This document shows, piece by piece, positions 20,049 to 29,188 of a stretch of DNA of 29,555 bases. The DNA lies in the IMG/VR virus record IMGVR_UViG_3300046809_000252, positions 1 through 29,555 of that record; one strand, written 5' to 3'. Made by a program: the position numbers and the translations under genes. Origin of the DNA: a virus. The first letter of the stretch is position 1; each line of letters opens with the position of its first letter. The notes under the pieces were generated by a model, which saw nothing but the letters and a program-made list of their open reading frames with translations, had not been told where the DNA came from and ran no database searches.

Positions 20049-20627
20049 ATGGCGCAGGCGTCTGTTATCAGACTCGCCGCGCAGCTGCCTTCGCAGGAAC
20101 TCAATCTCGGCGCGGTTTCCGTCGCCGAGAAGGTGTTCCGCAAAAATGATGGCAGTGCGCTGGTGCTTCCGTTTCCGCTGACATCGCTCGCTGGGCCGAC
20201 CGGCAAAATTATGTCGCTGTTCCGCATTCGCGCGGCAGGTCGCGTGTTTGGTAGCGGTGCCATGAACTTCACGCCCCAGTTGCTGTGGGGCACGTCGATC
20301 ACGGTGGCGCAGAACACGGACCTCGAATCCGGTGTGGCCGGTGCGTTGACTTCCCAGGATGGGACCTGGCGCATCGACGGGGACTACTCGATTGATTTCA
20401 CCACGGGACGTATCAGCGGGTTCGCCACCAATTTCATGTCCGGCAACGCGCAGGTCCTCACGGCGGCGGCGATTTCGGATTTGCAGATTGGAAACCTGTC
20501 TACGCCTCCGATGGTGTTCAACCGGCCAGAGAACCAGTACGGGTTTGTGGTCTCCGGGACATTCTCGGTCGGCAACGCTTTGAACAAGGCGTACCTGGAT
20601 ATTTTCCAACTCGAAATGGTGGGGTAG
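20049..20627 (+). CDS. Structural protein, possible capsid decoration or head protein
   Basis: A 192-aa protein starting at ATG 20049 after TAGGAGG. It is beta-rich, with MNFTPQLLWGTSITVAQNTD, IDFTTGRISGFATNFMSG, and GFVVSGTFSVGNALNKAYLD. No signal peptide is seen. Immediately after the capsid gene, decoration or head-associated proteins are common, but no family is certain. Confidence 0.6.
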   Translation: MAQASVIRLAAQLPSQELNLGAVSVAEKVFRKNDGSALVLPFPLTSLAGPTGKIMSLFRIRAAGRVFGSGAMNFTPQLLWGTSITVAQNTDLESGVAGALTSQDGTWRIDGDYSIDFTTGRISGFATNFMSGNAQVLTAAAISDLQIGNLSTPPMVFNRPENQYGFVVSGTFSVGNALNKAYLDIFQLEMVG

Positions 20628-20629
20628 TC

Positions 20630-21496
20630 GTGCTCATAAAAACCGAAAGCAATCAAGCTGCGATTGCCGAAGAGGATCTGGTCCGCAAGACGCGGCACCA
20701 CTTCGAGCAGGAAGATCGCGCCCAAACAAAACGAGACGCTGACACGATTGCGCCGGACCTGGCGGGGATGGATGTCACCAGCCCCGGCCAGAGGGCAGGA
20801 CGCCCGATGTCGGGATGGACGCTCCAGCAGAAGCTGGAAAAGATCGTGTCGATTCTCTACTTCGAGCGCAGCAACGCCGATCCGACAAAGACCGGCATCT
20901 ACCTGGTGCTGCATCGATCCACAAGCGCGAACAAATACGACGGCCTGCGATTTCTCTGCGGCATGGAGACCGGCGTGATGCCGGAGTTTTCTGTCATCGA
21001 GGCCGAGGCCCACACCGTTCCCGATCCGGAAGCGCCAGGGGGCAACCGCATCGAGTTCGGCATGGCCAAGGAAATTCGCGGCTGGCGCACGGTGCTGCTG
21101 CGCCTCATGCAAAACCGCGTTCTGTCGGCGCACGACATCGAACGCTATTTCAACATTTCAATGGGTCGAGATTCCCAGCGATGGCAACAACTCCTGGCCG
21201 GGAATTTCGAACTCGTGACCGAGGAGTACGACGATGGGAGAGATTCGGGAGCGACTGGCGAAGACCGAAGCGGGGATCGAACACCGGATGGAGACGGAGA
21301 ACCAATCGGTGGGGATCAACCTGAACATGGACCAGCTGATGGCGTTGATACGGGAAATGAAGAAACCCGACGACGAGACGATGGCGGCGAAAGCAGCCGA
21401 GGACAAGCGCAAGAAGGACGCGATGGACTCGATGATTGCGCTCACGAAGCTGGAACAGGAGAACCGCGCGCGGGGGCAGAAGAACTGCCCGCATGA
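20630..21496 (+). CDS. Structural-region protein with a long overlapping low-complexity tail
   Basis: GTG 20630. Residues 60-200 look like a folded domain (WTLQQKLEKIVSILYFERSN, YLVLHRSTSANKYDGLRFLC, EIRGWRTVLLRLMQNRVLSA). After residue 202 the frame overlaps the next gene for 263 bp and becomes Gly/Asp/Glu-rich (GDRTPDGDGEPIGGDQ). The overlap may be genuine. Alternatively the tail is a chance extension in GC-rich DNA, or a frameshift removed an earlier stop. No family recognised. Confidence 0.6.
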   Translation: MLIKTESNQAAIAEEDLVRKTRHHFEQEDRAQTKRDADTIAPDLAGMDVTSPGQRAGRPMSGWTLQQKLEKIVSILYFERSNADPTKTGIYLVLHRSTSANKYDGLRFLCGMETGVMPEFSVIEAEAHTVPDPEAPGGNRIEFGMAKEIRGWRTVLLRLMQNRVLSAHDIERYFNISMGRDSQRWQQLLAGNFELVTEEYDDGRDSGATGEDRSGDRTPDGDGEPIGGDQPEHGPADGVDTGNEETRRRDDGGESSRGQAQEGRDGLDDCAHEAGTGEPRAGAEELPA

Positions 21497-21635
21497 AAAG
21501 CAGGACAAGACCTCGACCTGGTACGGCCAGGTGCATTCCGATGGATTGATCCATCCGATTTGCGTGCGCTGCCAGAAGGAAGCGACACCGTATCCACCGC
21601 CACGGGAATTGATTTCCGGAATGGGACTGAGCTAA
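21234..21635 (+). CDS. Helical protein with zinc-knuckle C-terminus (133 aa)
   Basis: The ATG at 21234 follows GAGGAGTACGACG. It has a long helix (residues 30-80; MDQLMALIREMKKPDDETMA), then CPHEKQDKTS and CVRCQKE, possible zinc ligands (Cys85, His87, Cys111, Cys114). It overlaps the preceding gene by 263 bp in another frame. Of the two readings, this one has the more ordinary amino-acid composition. Confidence 0.7.
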   Translation: MGEIRERLAKTEAGIEHRMETENQSVGINLNMDQLMALIREMKKPDDETMAAKAAEDKRKKDAMDSMIALTKLEQENRARGQKNCPHEKQDKTSTWYGQVHSDGLIHPICVRCQKEATPYPPPRELISGMGLS

Positions 21636-21639
21636 ACCA

Positions 21640-22383
21640 ATGGCATCGACCTACAAGATTTCCGACGCGATCACCTACGCGCAGGCGATTTGTGTAGGGA
21701 TGCCCGTGGCCGCGATCCAGCTTGCCGCCGCCGACATGGTGAACGCCATCATCTGGAATGCGTACCCGTGGCAGTGGGCGCGAAAGAACGCACCGGCCAT
21801 TCCACTCATCGACGGACAGCAGGACTATTCGTTCGCGACGGTCGCCGACTACATGCGGCTGTTGAAGGCCACGTTGGTGCGAACCAGCACCACGCCCAAT
21901 GCCTACGAAGAACTCACCGTTGTTCGCAATCTCGCGCAGGATCTCACGAAGGCCGGGTTTCGCTCCGGTCTGTCCCAGGTCGCCTATGACGGCACCACGG
22001 GCGGGCCGATCCTGCGATTGAACCAGGCCGCTGCGGTTCCTGCGGGGAATGTCGTCGCGCTGGTGCCGCAGTACCAGTTCCAGCCGGTGAAAATTACAGC
22101 GGTCACCGCGACGATGGTGTTCCCCGACCAGTATTTTATGGTGTTTTGCGCGGGCCTGCTTTGGCAGTTCTATCTGCTGGCGAAGGACGGTCGCGCCGGT
22201 ACCGCGCAGGCCACCAAAACCGGATCGATGGTCTACACCGGCCAGATGGGGATCTTCTACGACGAATTGATTTCGATGCGCGAGGCCGAAGACTACGGCG
22301 GCGGCGATACCTTGCACCCGTCCGAACCTATCGGCATCGGCGGGCCGGGCACATGGATTGGTGCCGGAATCTATGGGCCATAA
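21640..22383 (+). CDS. Putative head-tail connector or tail protein
   Basis: A 247-aa protein, starting at ATG 21640. It has QAICVGMPVAAIQLAAADMV near the N-terminus and a hydrophobic central stretch (YFMVFCAGLLWQFYLLAKDG). Together with the next gene it occupies the place of head-completion/tail connector proteins in short-tailed phages. There is no diagnostic motif, so the role is inferred from order. Confidence 0.6.
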   Translation: MASTYKISDAITYAQAICVGMPVAAIQLAAADMVNAIIWNAYPWQWARKNAPAIPLIDGQQDYSFATVADYMRLLKATLVRTSTTPNAYEELTVVRNLAQDLTKAGFRSGLSQVAYDGTTGGPILRLNQAAAVPAGNVVALVPQYQFQPVKITAVTATMVFPDQYFMVFCAGLLWQFYLLAKDGRAGTAQATKTGSMVYTGQMGIFYDELISMREAEDYGGGDTLHPSEPIGIGGPGTWIGAGIYGP

Positions 22384-22386
22384 CCG

Positions 22387-24228
22387 ATGCCATCCGAGAA
22401 CGACAAGTTCAATCACGCCCGCATCGAAAACACGGCGCTGCCCTATATTTCCAACGCCTCGATTGTGGAAGCGCGTCCGCACTGGGTTCCGGGATCGCAT
22501 GACACCCTCGCGTCGATTCGCGGATGGACGGAACGCCGACCGGGATTTGCGCTCTACGAAGGCGGCGTCAGCTATGGTAGTTCGAACGCGGTGCGGTTCT
22601 TCTCCTGGCAGCGGTGGGATGGATCGTTCTATGTGATGATGTCGGTCACCGATGTCGGCGCGAACACGTCGAAAGTCTACAAACAGAAAATCGGAACCGA
22701 TGCGACCTTCCAGCTACTCTTGACCGACGCCACCACGTCGGAGGCGTTCGACTATGTCGAAGCCAACAATTTCATTTTCTTCGGCAACGGCAACCTCATG
22801 CGGAAGTACGACGGCACCACCGTCACCAACTGGGGTATCAATCCGCAACCCGCATCGGTGGCCACGCTGGTCAATACCGCTGCCGGGAATGTCCCCAATA
22901 GTATCGGCCACCGATATATCTATACCTATGGCGTGAGCGGAACCGGATACCTGTCCGACGTGTCCGATCCTTCGCTGGTGACCACGCCAGGTGTCACGCT
23001 GCGGCAATGGACGGTGAGTGGTCCGTTCTGCGCCGACACGCAGTGCAATCAGATCCACATCTACCGCACCGAAGACGGTGGATCGGTGTATCTGGAATTG
23101 CCGAATTCTCCAATCGCGAACCCCGGCTCCGGCACCTGGTCGATCATCGACAACGCGGCAGATTCCGCATTGCAGCAGGCATTCCCCGCGCCATTCCCTG
23201 GTGTGAACGATCCACCGATTCCGATGCTGGGCTTTCGGTTCTTTGCCGGGCGCATCTGGGGATTCAAGGGCGATACAGTGTACTTCTCCACCTACGAGGA
23301 AAACACCACGTCGGTCGCGGAGGAGTGCTTCGGCCAACCGCGCACCAACTCGCGTGCCTTCGGATCGCAGGTGTTCGGCATTGCCAAGACGCCGGAATTC
23401 CTGCTGGTGTTCACCACACGCGGCATCTATCGCATTGGCGGGGACTCGCTCAACACGTTTGCCTACTCGCAGCTGTCGCACAACATGGGTGTCCGCAACC
23501 GCGCCACCATTGCGGAATTCGATGACAAGGTGGCATGGTTTGATATGTCCGACACCATCCAGATCACGGATGGAAACGCCATCGCGAAAGACGATCTGTC
23601 CCTGGCGATTCGCCCCGATATTGAAAACGTCCCGCATCCTTCGGCGCGCATGGCCGTGTATGCGGTCGGCAAATACAAGTGGCTCATGTTTGCCGATGGA
23701 CAGACCAACCGCGTTTGGGTCTACGACTTGTCGTTGAACCAATGGAACCCGGCCTGGACGCAGATCATCAGCGGTATCGGCTCGGTGCAGACTGCTGCGG
23801 GTGTGTTCAAGCTGCTGGCCGGTGTCTTCAATGGAACCAATATCGAAGTCCGCGTGGTGGATCACACGACGTTTGCCGATGCCGGGGTCCCGTATGCGCC
23901 GGAGTCGCGATTGAATCTGGTCCAGGTGAACCGCGACAACCCGACCTCGGTGGGCGTGCTCGAATACGTTGGCGTCGAACGTAACAATGTCGCGCTGTCG
24001 GATGTGGGGATGCTCACCGATGAAGATTTCACGACCGGCATCTATACCAGCATTTTCGCCAACGAAACCGAACCGGCCAACCGCACCAACGGTGTGAACC
24101 TGGTGGAGAAATGGTATTGGGCCAACACGCCATCGGCACAGCGTGTGTCGGTCAGTCTGAAATGGGCAGCGGTGAATTCGAAGTTCATCCTCTACGTGCT
24201 CGATGTGATCTCGCGGAAGGTGAACTGA
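22387..24228 (+). CDS. Large beta-rich virion protein, probable tail or DNA-stabilisation protein
   Basis: A 613-aa protein of repeating beta-strand units (GFRFFAGRIWGFKGDTVYFS, LLVFTTRGIYRIGGDS, YAVGKYKWLMFADGQTNRVW). The W/G-rich strand repeats suggest a beta-propeller, as in the packaged-DNA stabilisation (gp10-type) and tail proteins of podoviruses. It overlaps the tail fibre start by TGATG. The function is inferred from fold pattern and position. Confidence 0.65.
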   Translation: MPSENDKFNHARIENTALPYISNASIVEARPHWVPGSHDTLASIRGWTERRPGFALYEGGVSYGSSNAVRFFSWQRWDGSFYVMMSVTDVGANTSKVYKQKIGTDATFQLLLTDATTSEAFDYVEANNFIFFGNGNLMRKYDGTTVTNWGINPQPASVATLVNTAAGNVPNSIGHRYIYTYGVSGTGYLSDVSDPSLVTTPGVTLRQWTVSGPFCADTQCNQIHIYRTEDGGSVYLELPNSPIANPGSGTWSIIDNAADSALQQAFPAPFPGVNDPPIPMLGFRFFAGRIWGFKGDTVYFSTYEENTTSVAEECFGQPRTNSRAFGSQVFGIAKTPEFLLVFTTRGIYRIGGDSLNTFAYSQLSHNMGVRNRATIAEFDDKVAWFDMSDTIQITDGNAIAKDDLSLAIRPDIENVPHPSARMAVYAVGKYKWLMFADGQTNRVWVYDLSLNQWNPAWTQIISGIGSVQTAAGVFKLLAGVFNGTNIEVRVVDHTTFADAGVPYAPESRLNLVQVNRDNPTSVGVLEYVGVERNNVALSDVGMLTDEDFTTGIYTSIFANETEPANRTNGVNLVEKWYWANTPSAQRVSVSLKWAAVNSKFILYVLDVISRKVN

Positions 24229-26162
24229 TGGACATTTTCGCGCCCGATATCGGATTCGAAAAGAGCAATGCCAGCAGCGTGCTGGTCAATCAAAACATCC
24301 CCGGCACCACCATCGGCTCCACCAACAACTACATCTACGACGCCAATGGTGTGGCGCGAAATCCGCAGGCGCAGGGTCTGGCCACCAGTCTTGGCCAGGG
24401 CGCGGTGGCCCCATTTCCAGGCGGTGTATCGCTGGGCACATCTGCCGGTGCGCTGGCCAACGGCTGCACCGCTGTCGGATACCATGCGCTGGCGAAGATA
24501 TTTTCCGGGACAGCCCTGGGCGACCAGGCGCAATCGCTGGCCTACCGTGGAATTGCCATCGGGCGCTGCGCTGTTGTGACTCCGACTGGATTGAACGGGA
24601 TTGCCATCGGATCGCTGTCCAGCGTCTCCGGTGCAAACGGAATCGCGATGGGCAACGGGGCCGTATCGAGCGGGGACAGTTCCATCAGTTTTGGCAACAA
24701 AGTGCAGGCGTCCGGGGCGCAATCGATTTGCATCGGAACCTCCAGCGTGGCCAGCGGATCGCAGGATGTCGTCATCGGATATCTCAATTCCGTCTCCGGC
24801 TTCAATGTGATCGCCATCGGCAACGGTATCCAGACCGCGCAGAACAATTGCGTCCTGTTGGGCAAGGGTGCCATCCCGGCTGCGCCGAATAGTTTCGTTG
24901 CCGGTGCGCCGGGATTGTTCCAGCAGGGGCCGATATTGGATGTGTTCTTCGGCCAGGGTCCGCGAGTGTTTCTGGCTGGCGGAACCGTGATGGGTTCCTA
25001 CACCATCCACGGCGAGGAGGCCGGTGGTGGCGCGACGGGTGGCGCGAATACGAATCTGAATCGTGCGGGTGGAAACCTCAATCTCGCAGGTGGCAGAAGC
25101 ACCGGATCTGGCGTCGGCGGCAGCGTCAACATTCAGGTGTGCGGTTCGTTTGGCAGCAATGAAACGCTGAACTCGCTGGCCACCGCCCTGTCGGTCGCGC
25201 CTGGACCCACCATCACCATGTCGGCCACAACGATAGTGAATGGACCGCTCACCGTGAACAACATCGGCGGCAGTGTCAATCTGCACATCACTGGCCCTGT
25301 CGGTACAAACCGTGCGATTTACTTCGAGACGGCTGGTGTCATTCGTTGGCAGATGACAGCAGAATCATCGCCAGAATCGGGCGGCAACGTGGGATCTGCC
25401 TTTGGGCTGTATGCCTACGGTGATGGCGGGGGATTTATCGACAACCCGATCTTGATCGCCCGTCCTGCCGGTGGGACGATCACCGTCACCCGTCCAGTCG
25501 TTGTTGCCGCTGCCGCTGGTGCGGACCCCATCCTCTACATGTCCGGTGTCCCAGGAAGGAATCGGCTCGTCTACGGCCTCAGTTCGGGCGTGCCTCGTTG
25601 GGCAATGGTACTCGGAAATAGCACGCCGGAATCGGGAGGCGACAACGGCTCCGACTTCCAGTTGTTTGCCTACACCGACGCGGGGGCGCAAATTGATCCG
25701 GTGATGGGAGTCGTCCGCAAGGCTTTCGGTGCGATATTTTTCAATCGCGGTGTGAACATCACCGGGAATCTGAATGTCAGCGGGACAATCACTGGCGGTG
25801 CTTCCGCCGCGTCGTCTGGCACCTACACGCCGGGATTTGCCGATGCTGGCAACGCCGCCAGCGCGGTCGCAAATGCCCCGTTCACATGGATGCGGATTGG
25901 GAATGTCGTTCACGTCGCTGGGAATGCCACTGTCGCTCCCATCACTCCCGGAGTGCCATTTTCGATGTATGTGACGCTCCCGATTGCCAGCAATCTCGTC
26001 AGTCTTGGCGATCTGGCTGGAGTGATGGCGTTCGGCGGTGCCAGCGCCAACTTTGCTGGCGGCGTGTACGCGCATCCCGCCAGTGACAGAGCGCAGTGCT
26101 ATTCGTACATGGGTACGGGGGGCGACAACGCCGCAATCTCATTTTCCTATATCGTGCAGTAG
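24228..26162 (+). CDS. Tail fibre with YadA-like head repeats
   Basis: 644 aa starting at ATG 24228 (the frame extends upstream to 24111, but the TGATG overlap favours this start). Residues 67-212 form eleven left-handed beta-roll repeats with a 14-residue period ending in (I/V/L)xG (VSLG, TAVG, TALG, IAIG, IAIG, IAMG, ISFG, ICIG, VVIG, IAIG, VLLG; one spacing is 16). This is the pattern of YadA/Hia trimeric autotransporter heads. Two tandem modules follow (about 351-424 and 436-509; NRAIYFETAGVIRWQM and NRLVYGLSSGVPRWAM, each with ESGG-NGS-F-L-AY-D-G). A C-terminal receptor-binding-type domain ends the protein (YTPGFADAGN..., FTWMRIGNVVHVAGN). It should form a trimer contacting the host surface. 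Confidence 0.85.
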   Translation: MDIFAPDIGFEKSNASSVLVNQNIPGTTIGSTNNYIYDANGVARNPQAQGLATSLGQGAVAPFPGGVSLGTSAGALANGCTAVGYHALAKIFSGTALGDQAQSLAYRGIAIGRCAVVTPTGLNGIAIGSLSSVSGANGIAMGNGAVSSGDSSISFGNKVQASGAQSICIGTSSVASGSQDVVIGYLNSVSGFNVIAIGNGIQTAQNNCVLLGKGAIPAAPNSFVAGAPGLFQQGPILDVFFGQGPRVFLAGGTVMGSYTIHGEEAGGGATGGANTNLNRAGGNLNLAGGRSTGSGVGGSVNIQVCGSFGSNETLNSLATALSVAPGPTITMSATTIVNGPLTVNNIGGSVNLHITGPVGTNRAIYFETAGVIRWQMTAESSPESGGNVGSAFGLYAYGDGGGFIDNPILIARPAGGTITVTRPVVVAAAAGADPILYMSGVPGRNRLVYGLSSGVPRWAMVLGNSTPESGGDNGSDFQLFAYTDAGAQIDPVMGVVRKAFGAIFFNRGVNITGNLNVSGTITGGASAASSGTYTPGFADAGNAASAVANAPFTWMRIGNVVHVAGNATVAPITPGVPFSMYVTLPIASNLVSLGDLAGVMAFGGASANFAGGVYAHPASDRAQCYSYMGTGGDNAAISFSYIVQ

Positions 26163-26175
26163 TTTTGGAGGTTCC

Positions 26176-26379
26176 GTGGATTTGAAAATGTCCGATTACG
26201 ATTACGAATTGTTTTTGCTCGTGCATGGCGCATTCCGCAAGGCCGATGCGCTGGTGATGGAGTTTCTCAATCGCACCGCGACCGCAGCCGGGATTGATCC
26301 CAAGACGCATCGGTTCAACATCGAGACGCGATGCTTTGAGCCGATACCGGAGGCACCGCCGCCAGCAACAGTCGAATAG
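26176..26379 (+). CDS. Small protein after the tail fibre (67 aa)
   Basis: GTG 26176 follows GGAGG at good spacing. The product (MDLKMSDYDYELFLLVHGAF ... ALVMEFLNRTATAAGIDPKT) is largely helical and ends Pro-rich. It may be a fibre chaperone or assembly factor, a common neighbour of fibre genes, but nothing specific supports this. Confidence 0.6.
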   Translation: MDLKMSDYDYELFLLVHGAFRKADALVMEFLNRTATAAGIDPKTHRFNIETRCFEPIPEAPPPATVE

Positions 26380-26394
26380 TTTTGGCTCGATTCG

Positions 26395-26403
26395 TGTTAT
26401 AAA
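26395..26403 (+). promoter_or_regulatory. Possible extended -10 promoter before the internal virion genes
   Basis: TGTTATAAA at 26395-26403 resembles an extended -10 (TGnTATAAT). No good -35 is at the right distance. The position, in a 73-bp gap before the internal virion protein genes, supports it weakly. Confidence 0.35.
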
Positions 26404-26422
26404 CCGAAGCACAGATCCGACG

Positions 26423-26453
26423 TAGCTACCGTCGTCGATTCGCGAGGTAGCTA
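26423..26453 (+). promoter_or_regulatory. Start-site-sequestering hairpin before the internal virion protein gene
   Basis: TAGCTACC (26423-26430) pairs perfectly with GGTAGCTA (26446-26453) around a 15-nt loop. The right arm overlaps the GAGG ribosome site and the A of the start codon, so folding would block initiation. It is the second such element in the window, after 7951-7992. Confidence 0.55.
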
Positions 26454-27835
26454 TGTCCGCACAAGACGATCTACAGGCCCTGCAAGGACAACTCGGAAGC
26501 CGCGCCGGAATGCTCGACCCCGGCCTGGCCGATCTCAGCGGCATGTTTGGTGGTGCTGCGGATTCCTACCAGAAATTCCTCGACAATCAAAACACGGCAA
26601 CGGGCCTGTCGCCCGAGGCGCTATCGGCGCTGCGCACGCAGGGTACATCCGGCATCAACGACCAATACCAATCTGCGGCGCAATCGATCAATTCGCAATT
26701 GCTCCGTCGCGGCGCTGCCGGTGGTGGCGAACTGCCAGGCTCTGGCGGCGATATCTCGCGCGCGTACCAGCCGCTGTATTCCGCAATGGAGGCCGCGAAA
26801 ACGAAAGCGCAAACCGACACGATCATGGCCGACGAAGCCGCGAAGGAAAAATCGCTCTACCAGAACCAGCAACTGGCGATGCAGGCCGCTGGCAATGTTT
26901 TCGGCAACGCAAACACACTCTACAACTCCGGCAACAACGCCATTCTCGGTGCTGCGGGCATCGCGGACAAGGCGGCGGAACTCGAAGGCCCCAGCTGGCT
27001 GAAGCTGCTGGGCACTGCGGGAATATCCGGCCTGTTGAATCCCAGTTCTTCTGGCGGTGGCCTGGGCGGATTGATCTCCGGTGGCGGCACCAATGGCAGC
27101 GGCAAGTTCGGCGTACTCGGCGATTTGCTCGGCGGAATTTTCGGTGGTGGTAACAGCACGCACGGCACCGATGCCGAGGCGCTGAGTAAAGTCGATTGGG
27201 GCGCGAACGACAACTCCTCCGCGCTGGGCAAGGTGGCCGGTCTTGGCGAAGCAGGGCTGGCCGACGCATTCAAGCAACTTCCAGCGGCAGGTGGTGCCGT
27301 GGCCGATGCGGCGGGCAGTGCCGGTGGATTCCTGGGCGATGCGCTCGGCACGGTCGGCGCTGGACTCGGCACCGCAGCAAGCGCGGTGGGTTCTGGAATC
27401 GCCTCTGCGGCGGGTGCGGTCGGTTCCGGCCTGAGTTCTCTAGCCTCGGCGGCGGTTCCGCTTCTGACCAACCCGATCACGGCGATTGCCGGTGCGGCGA
27501 TCCTCGGTGCAGTGGCCTGGACGAAATCGCAGGCGCATTGGGAAGCCAATACCTGGACGAAGGGTTTCCAGGCACCGTTCGACAATCACATGCAGGATGC
27601 CGTCAACCAGGTGCAGCAGCTGAAGGCGTCGGGCCAGTACACTCCCGAGGTGGCCCAGCAGATGCAATCCAGCGCGAAGGACGCCATCGATGGATACCTC
27701 CAGAAACTGGACACATTCTATCGCGAGAAGGGCACCAACAGCGACCAGGCGAAGGTCGCCTCCCAGGCATGGGCGACGTTCCAGAAATACTACGGTCCAG
27801 GCGGGCAGGGATACCTGGACCAACTGGCGGCATAG
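26453..27835 (+). CDS. Putative internal virion (ejection) protein 1
   Basis: A 460-aa protein starting at ATG 26453. Residues 1-170 are helical, Ala/Gln-rich. Residues 190-365 are unusually Gly/Ala-rich and include repeated alternations (GDALGTVGAGLGTAASAVGS) and a hydrophobic segment (ITAIAGAAILGAVAWT). The C-terminus is helical (EVAQQMQSSAKDAIDGYLQK). Ala/Gly-rich, partly membrane-inserting proteins downstream of the tail fibre are typical of ejected internal proteins of short-tailed phages. Assignment is by position and composition. Confidence 0.65.
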   Translation: MSAQDDLQALQGQLGSRAGMLDPGLADLSGMFGGAADSYQKFLDNQNTATGLSPEALSALRTQGTSGINDQYQSAAQSINSQLLRRGAAGGGELPGSGGDISRAYQPLYSAMEAAKTKAQTDTIMADEAAKEKSLYQNQQLAMQAAGNVFGNANTLYNSGNNAILGAAGIADKAAELEGPSWLKLLGTAGISGLLNPSSSGGGLGGLISGGGTNGSGKFGVLGDLLGGIFGGGNSTHGTDAEALSKVDWGANDNSSALGKVAGLGEAGLADAFKQLPAAGGAVADAAGSAGGFLGDALGTVGAGLGTAASAVGSGIASAAGAVGSGLSSLASAAVPLLTNPITAIAGAAILGAVAWTKSQAHWEANTWTKGFQAPFDNHMQDAVNQVQQLKASGQYTPEVAQQMQSSAKDAIDGYLQKLDTFYREKGTNSDQAKVASQAWATFQKYYGPGGQGYLDQLAA

Positions 27836-29188
27836 ATGGACCAACTCGATACACTCATACAGCAACTCGGGCAGCAGCGCGCGGGCATCCAGTCTCCGGC
27901 GATTTCACCCATTGCGTCGTTGGACTTCGGTGCCAACGGTCCACCACCGGACCCGGTGCCGCTGCCGCCCGAGGATTTCATTGTCTCCCCGGACCCGAAC
28001 AATCCACGCACGCCCGACCAGCGCATGGAAGGGTTTCGGCGAATGCTCACGAACTTCACATTCGACCTGGGAAGTGGACTGTCCGCAGCCAGCGCCAATC
28101 CTCGCGGTCGCACGCTACGCACCGAGGCGGGCATGGGCGCGATTTTGCAGATGCCGAAAAACCTGCAAGACCAGCAGCAGGCATTCGGGGAACGGCAGGC
28201 CGCGCAGAAACTGGCAAGGCAAAAAGCCATCATCGAGGCAATCCAGAACCAAAACCAGGGCGACTACCAGGCCGGTGTGTTGCAGAACCAGCAAGACACA
28301 CTGGCACAGTCGAGGATTCGAGATGCGGAAACCGAACGGAAAGATCGCGCACAGGAAGCCCAGAAGCTCGGCTCGGACGAAGCCACACTCCGCAAGGCCG
28401 GACTCCAACGAGACGCCGATGGGAAAATCGTCAAGGTGGACCGCGCCGATCTCACGCCAAAGGAACTGGCCGATCTCAACGACAAAGAGGCGCTGACCGA
28501 CTATCGCGACAAGCAGCAGGAACTGGCCGACGCCACCATTGCATGGCGCAAGTTCCAATCCGATCCGAACAACCCGCAATATCAACTCGCGAAGGATCGA
28601 CTCGACAATGCGCGGCGCAACACCGCTGTCGCGGAAAAACGTCTCGGTGTTTCCCAGCAGCGCCTGGATTTGAGTGAGGACATTTTCAAAGCGGGACAGT
28701 TCGGCGGATTCGCCAAAGCCCAGGTGTTCCTCGATAGCGTTTCCGAACTCGCCGACAAGATCAACACCAGCAATGGAGTTTGGGCGAAGGCGAAAGGGTC
28801 CGAGCGCGAGCAGGCTGCGAAACTCAACCTGGACGATGATGTGGCCGAGTACGACTCCCTCGTGGAAGCGTTCACACCGCTATGGGCGCGGGCGCTCGGA
28901 CACAGCGGGGTACTGACCCAACAGGATGTGGATAGCGCCAGGGCGGCGTTGCCGAAGGCCGGGGACAGCAAGACCTTGAAGGATCGGAAAATTGCGCGCA
29001 TCCAAAAGATCATGGCGGGCGAAATGAAGGCCACCGAGGCGGTGACCGGCCAGGAGAATCCAACAGGACCAGCGAAGGCCGCGCCGACGCCGGGTGCTAC
29101 CGGAAAGACGACGGCCCCCAAGGGAGTCGCCCAGGAAGACTGGAACGCAATGACTGACGCGGAGAGGGCGCTATGGCCGAAGAACTGA
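27836..29188 (+). CDS. Putative internal virion (ejection) protein 2
   Basis: The ATG at 27836 directly follows the previous stop (TAG ATG). The 450-aa product is mainly coiled-coil/helical (QAAQKLARQKAIIEAIQNQN, then DKEALTDYRDKQQELADATI), with a Pro/Ala/Lys-rich tail. It overlaps the next gene by 16 nt. Such proteins sit inside the capsid and enter the host with the DNA in N4/T7-like phages; no motif confirms it. Confidence 0.65.
   Translation: MDQLDTLIQQLGQQRAGIQSPAISPIASLDFGANGPPPDPVPLPPEDFIVSPDPNNPRTPDQRMEGFRRMLTNFTFDLGSGLSAASANPRGRTLRTEAGMGAILQMPKNLQDQQQAFGERQAAQKLARQKAIIEAIQNQNQGDYQAGVLQNQQDTLAQSRIRDAETERKDRAQEAQKLGSDEATLRKAGLQRDADGKIVKVDRADLTPKELADLNDKEALTDYRDKQQELADATIAWRKFQSDPNNPQYQLAKDRLDNARRNTAVAEKRLGVSQQRLDLSEDIFKAGQFGGFAKAQVFLDSVSELADKINTSNGVWAKAKGSEREQAAKLNLDDDVAEYDSLVEAFTPLWARALGHSGVLTQQDVDSARAALPKAGDSKTLKDRKIARIQKIMAGEMKATEAVTGQENPTGPAKAAPTPGATGKTTAPKGVAQEDWNAMTDAERALWPKN

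Noticed and set aside
18966-20609. Minus-strand open frame (547 codons) opposite the capsid genes
   Set aside because: Arg/Gly/His-rich composition and no ribosome site; a shadow of the N4-gp56-type capsid gene and its neighbour.
26160-26385. Direct repeat TAGTTTTGG after two consecutive stops (26160 and 26377)
   Set aside because: Only 9 bp and includes the stop codons; too short to support a mobile or regulatory element.
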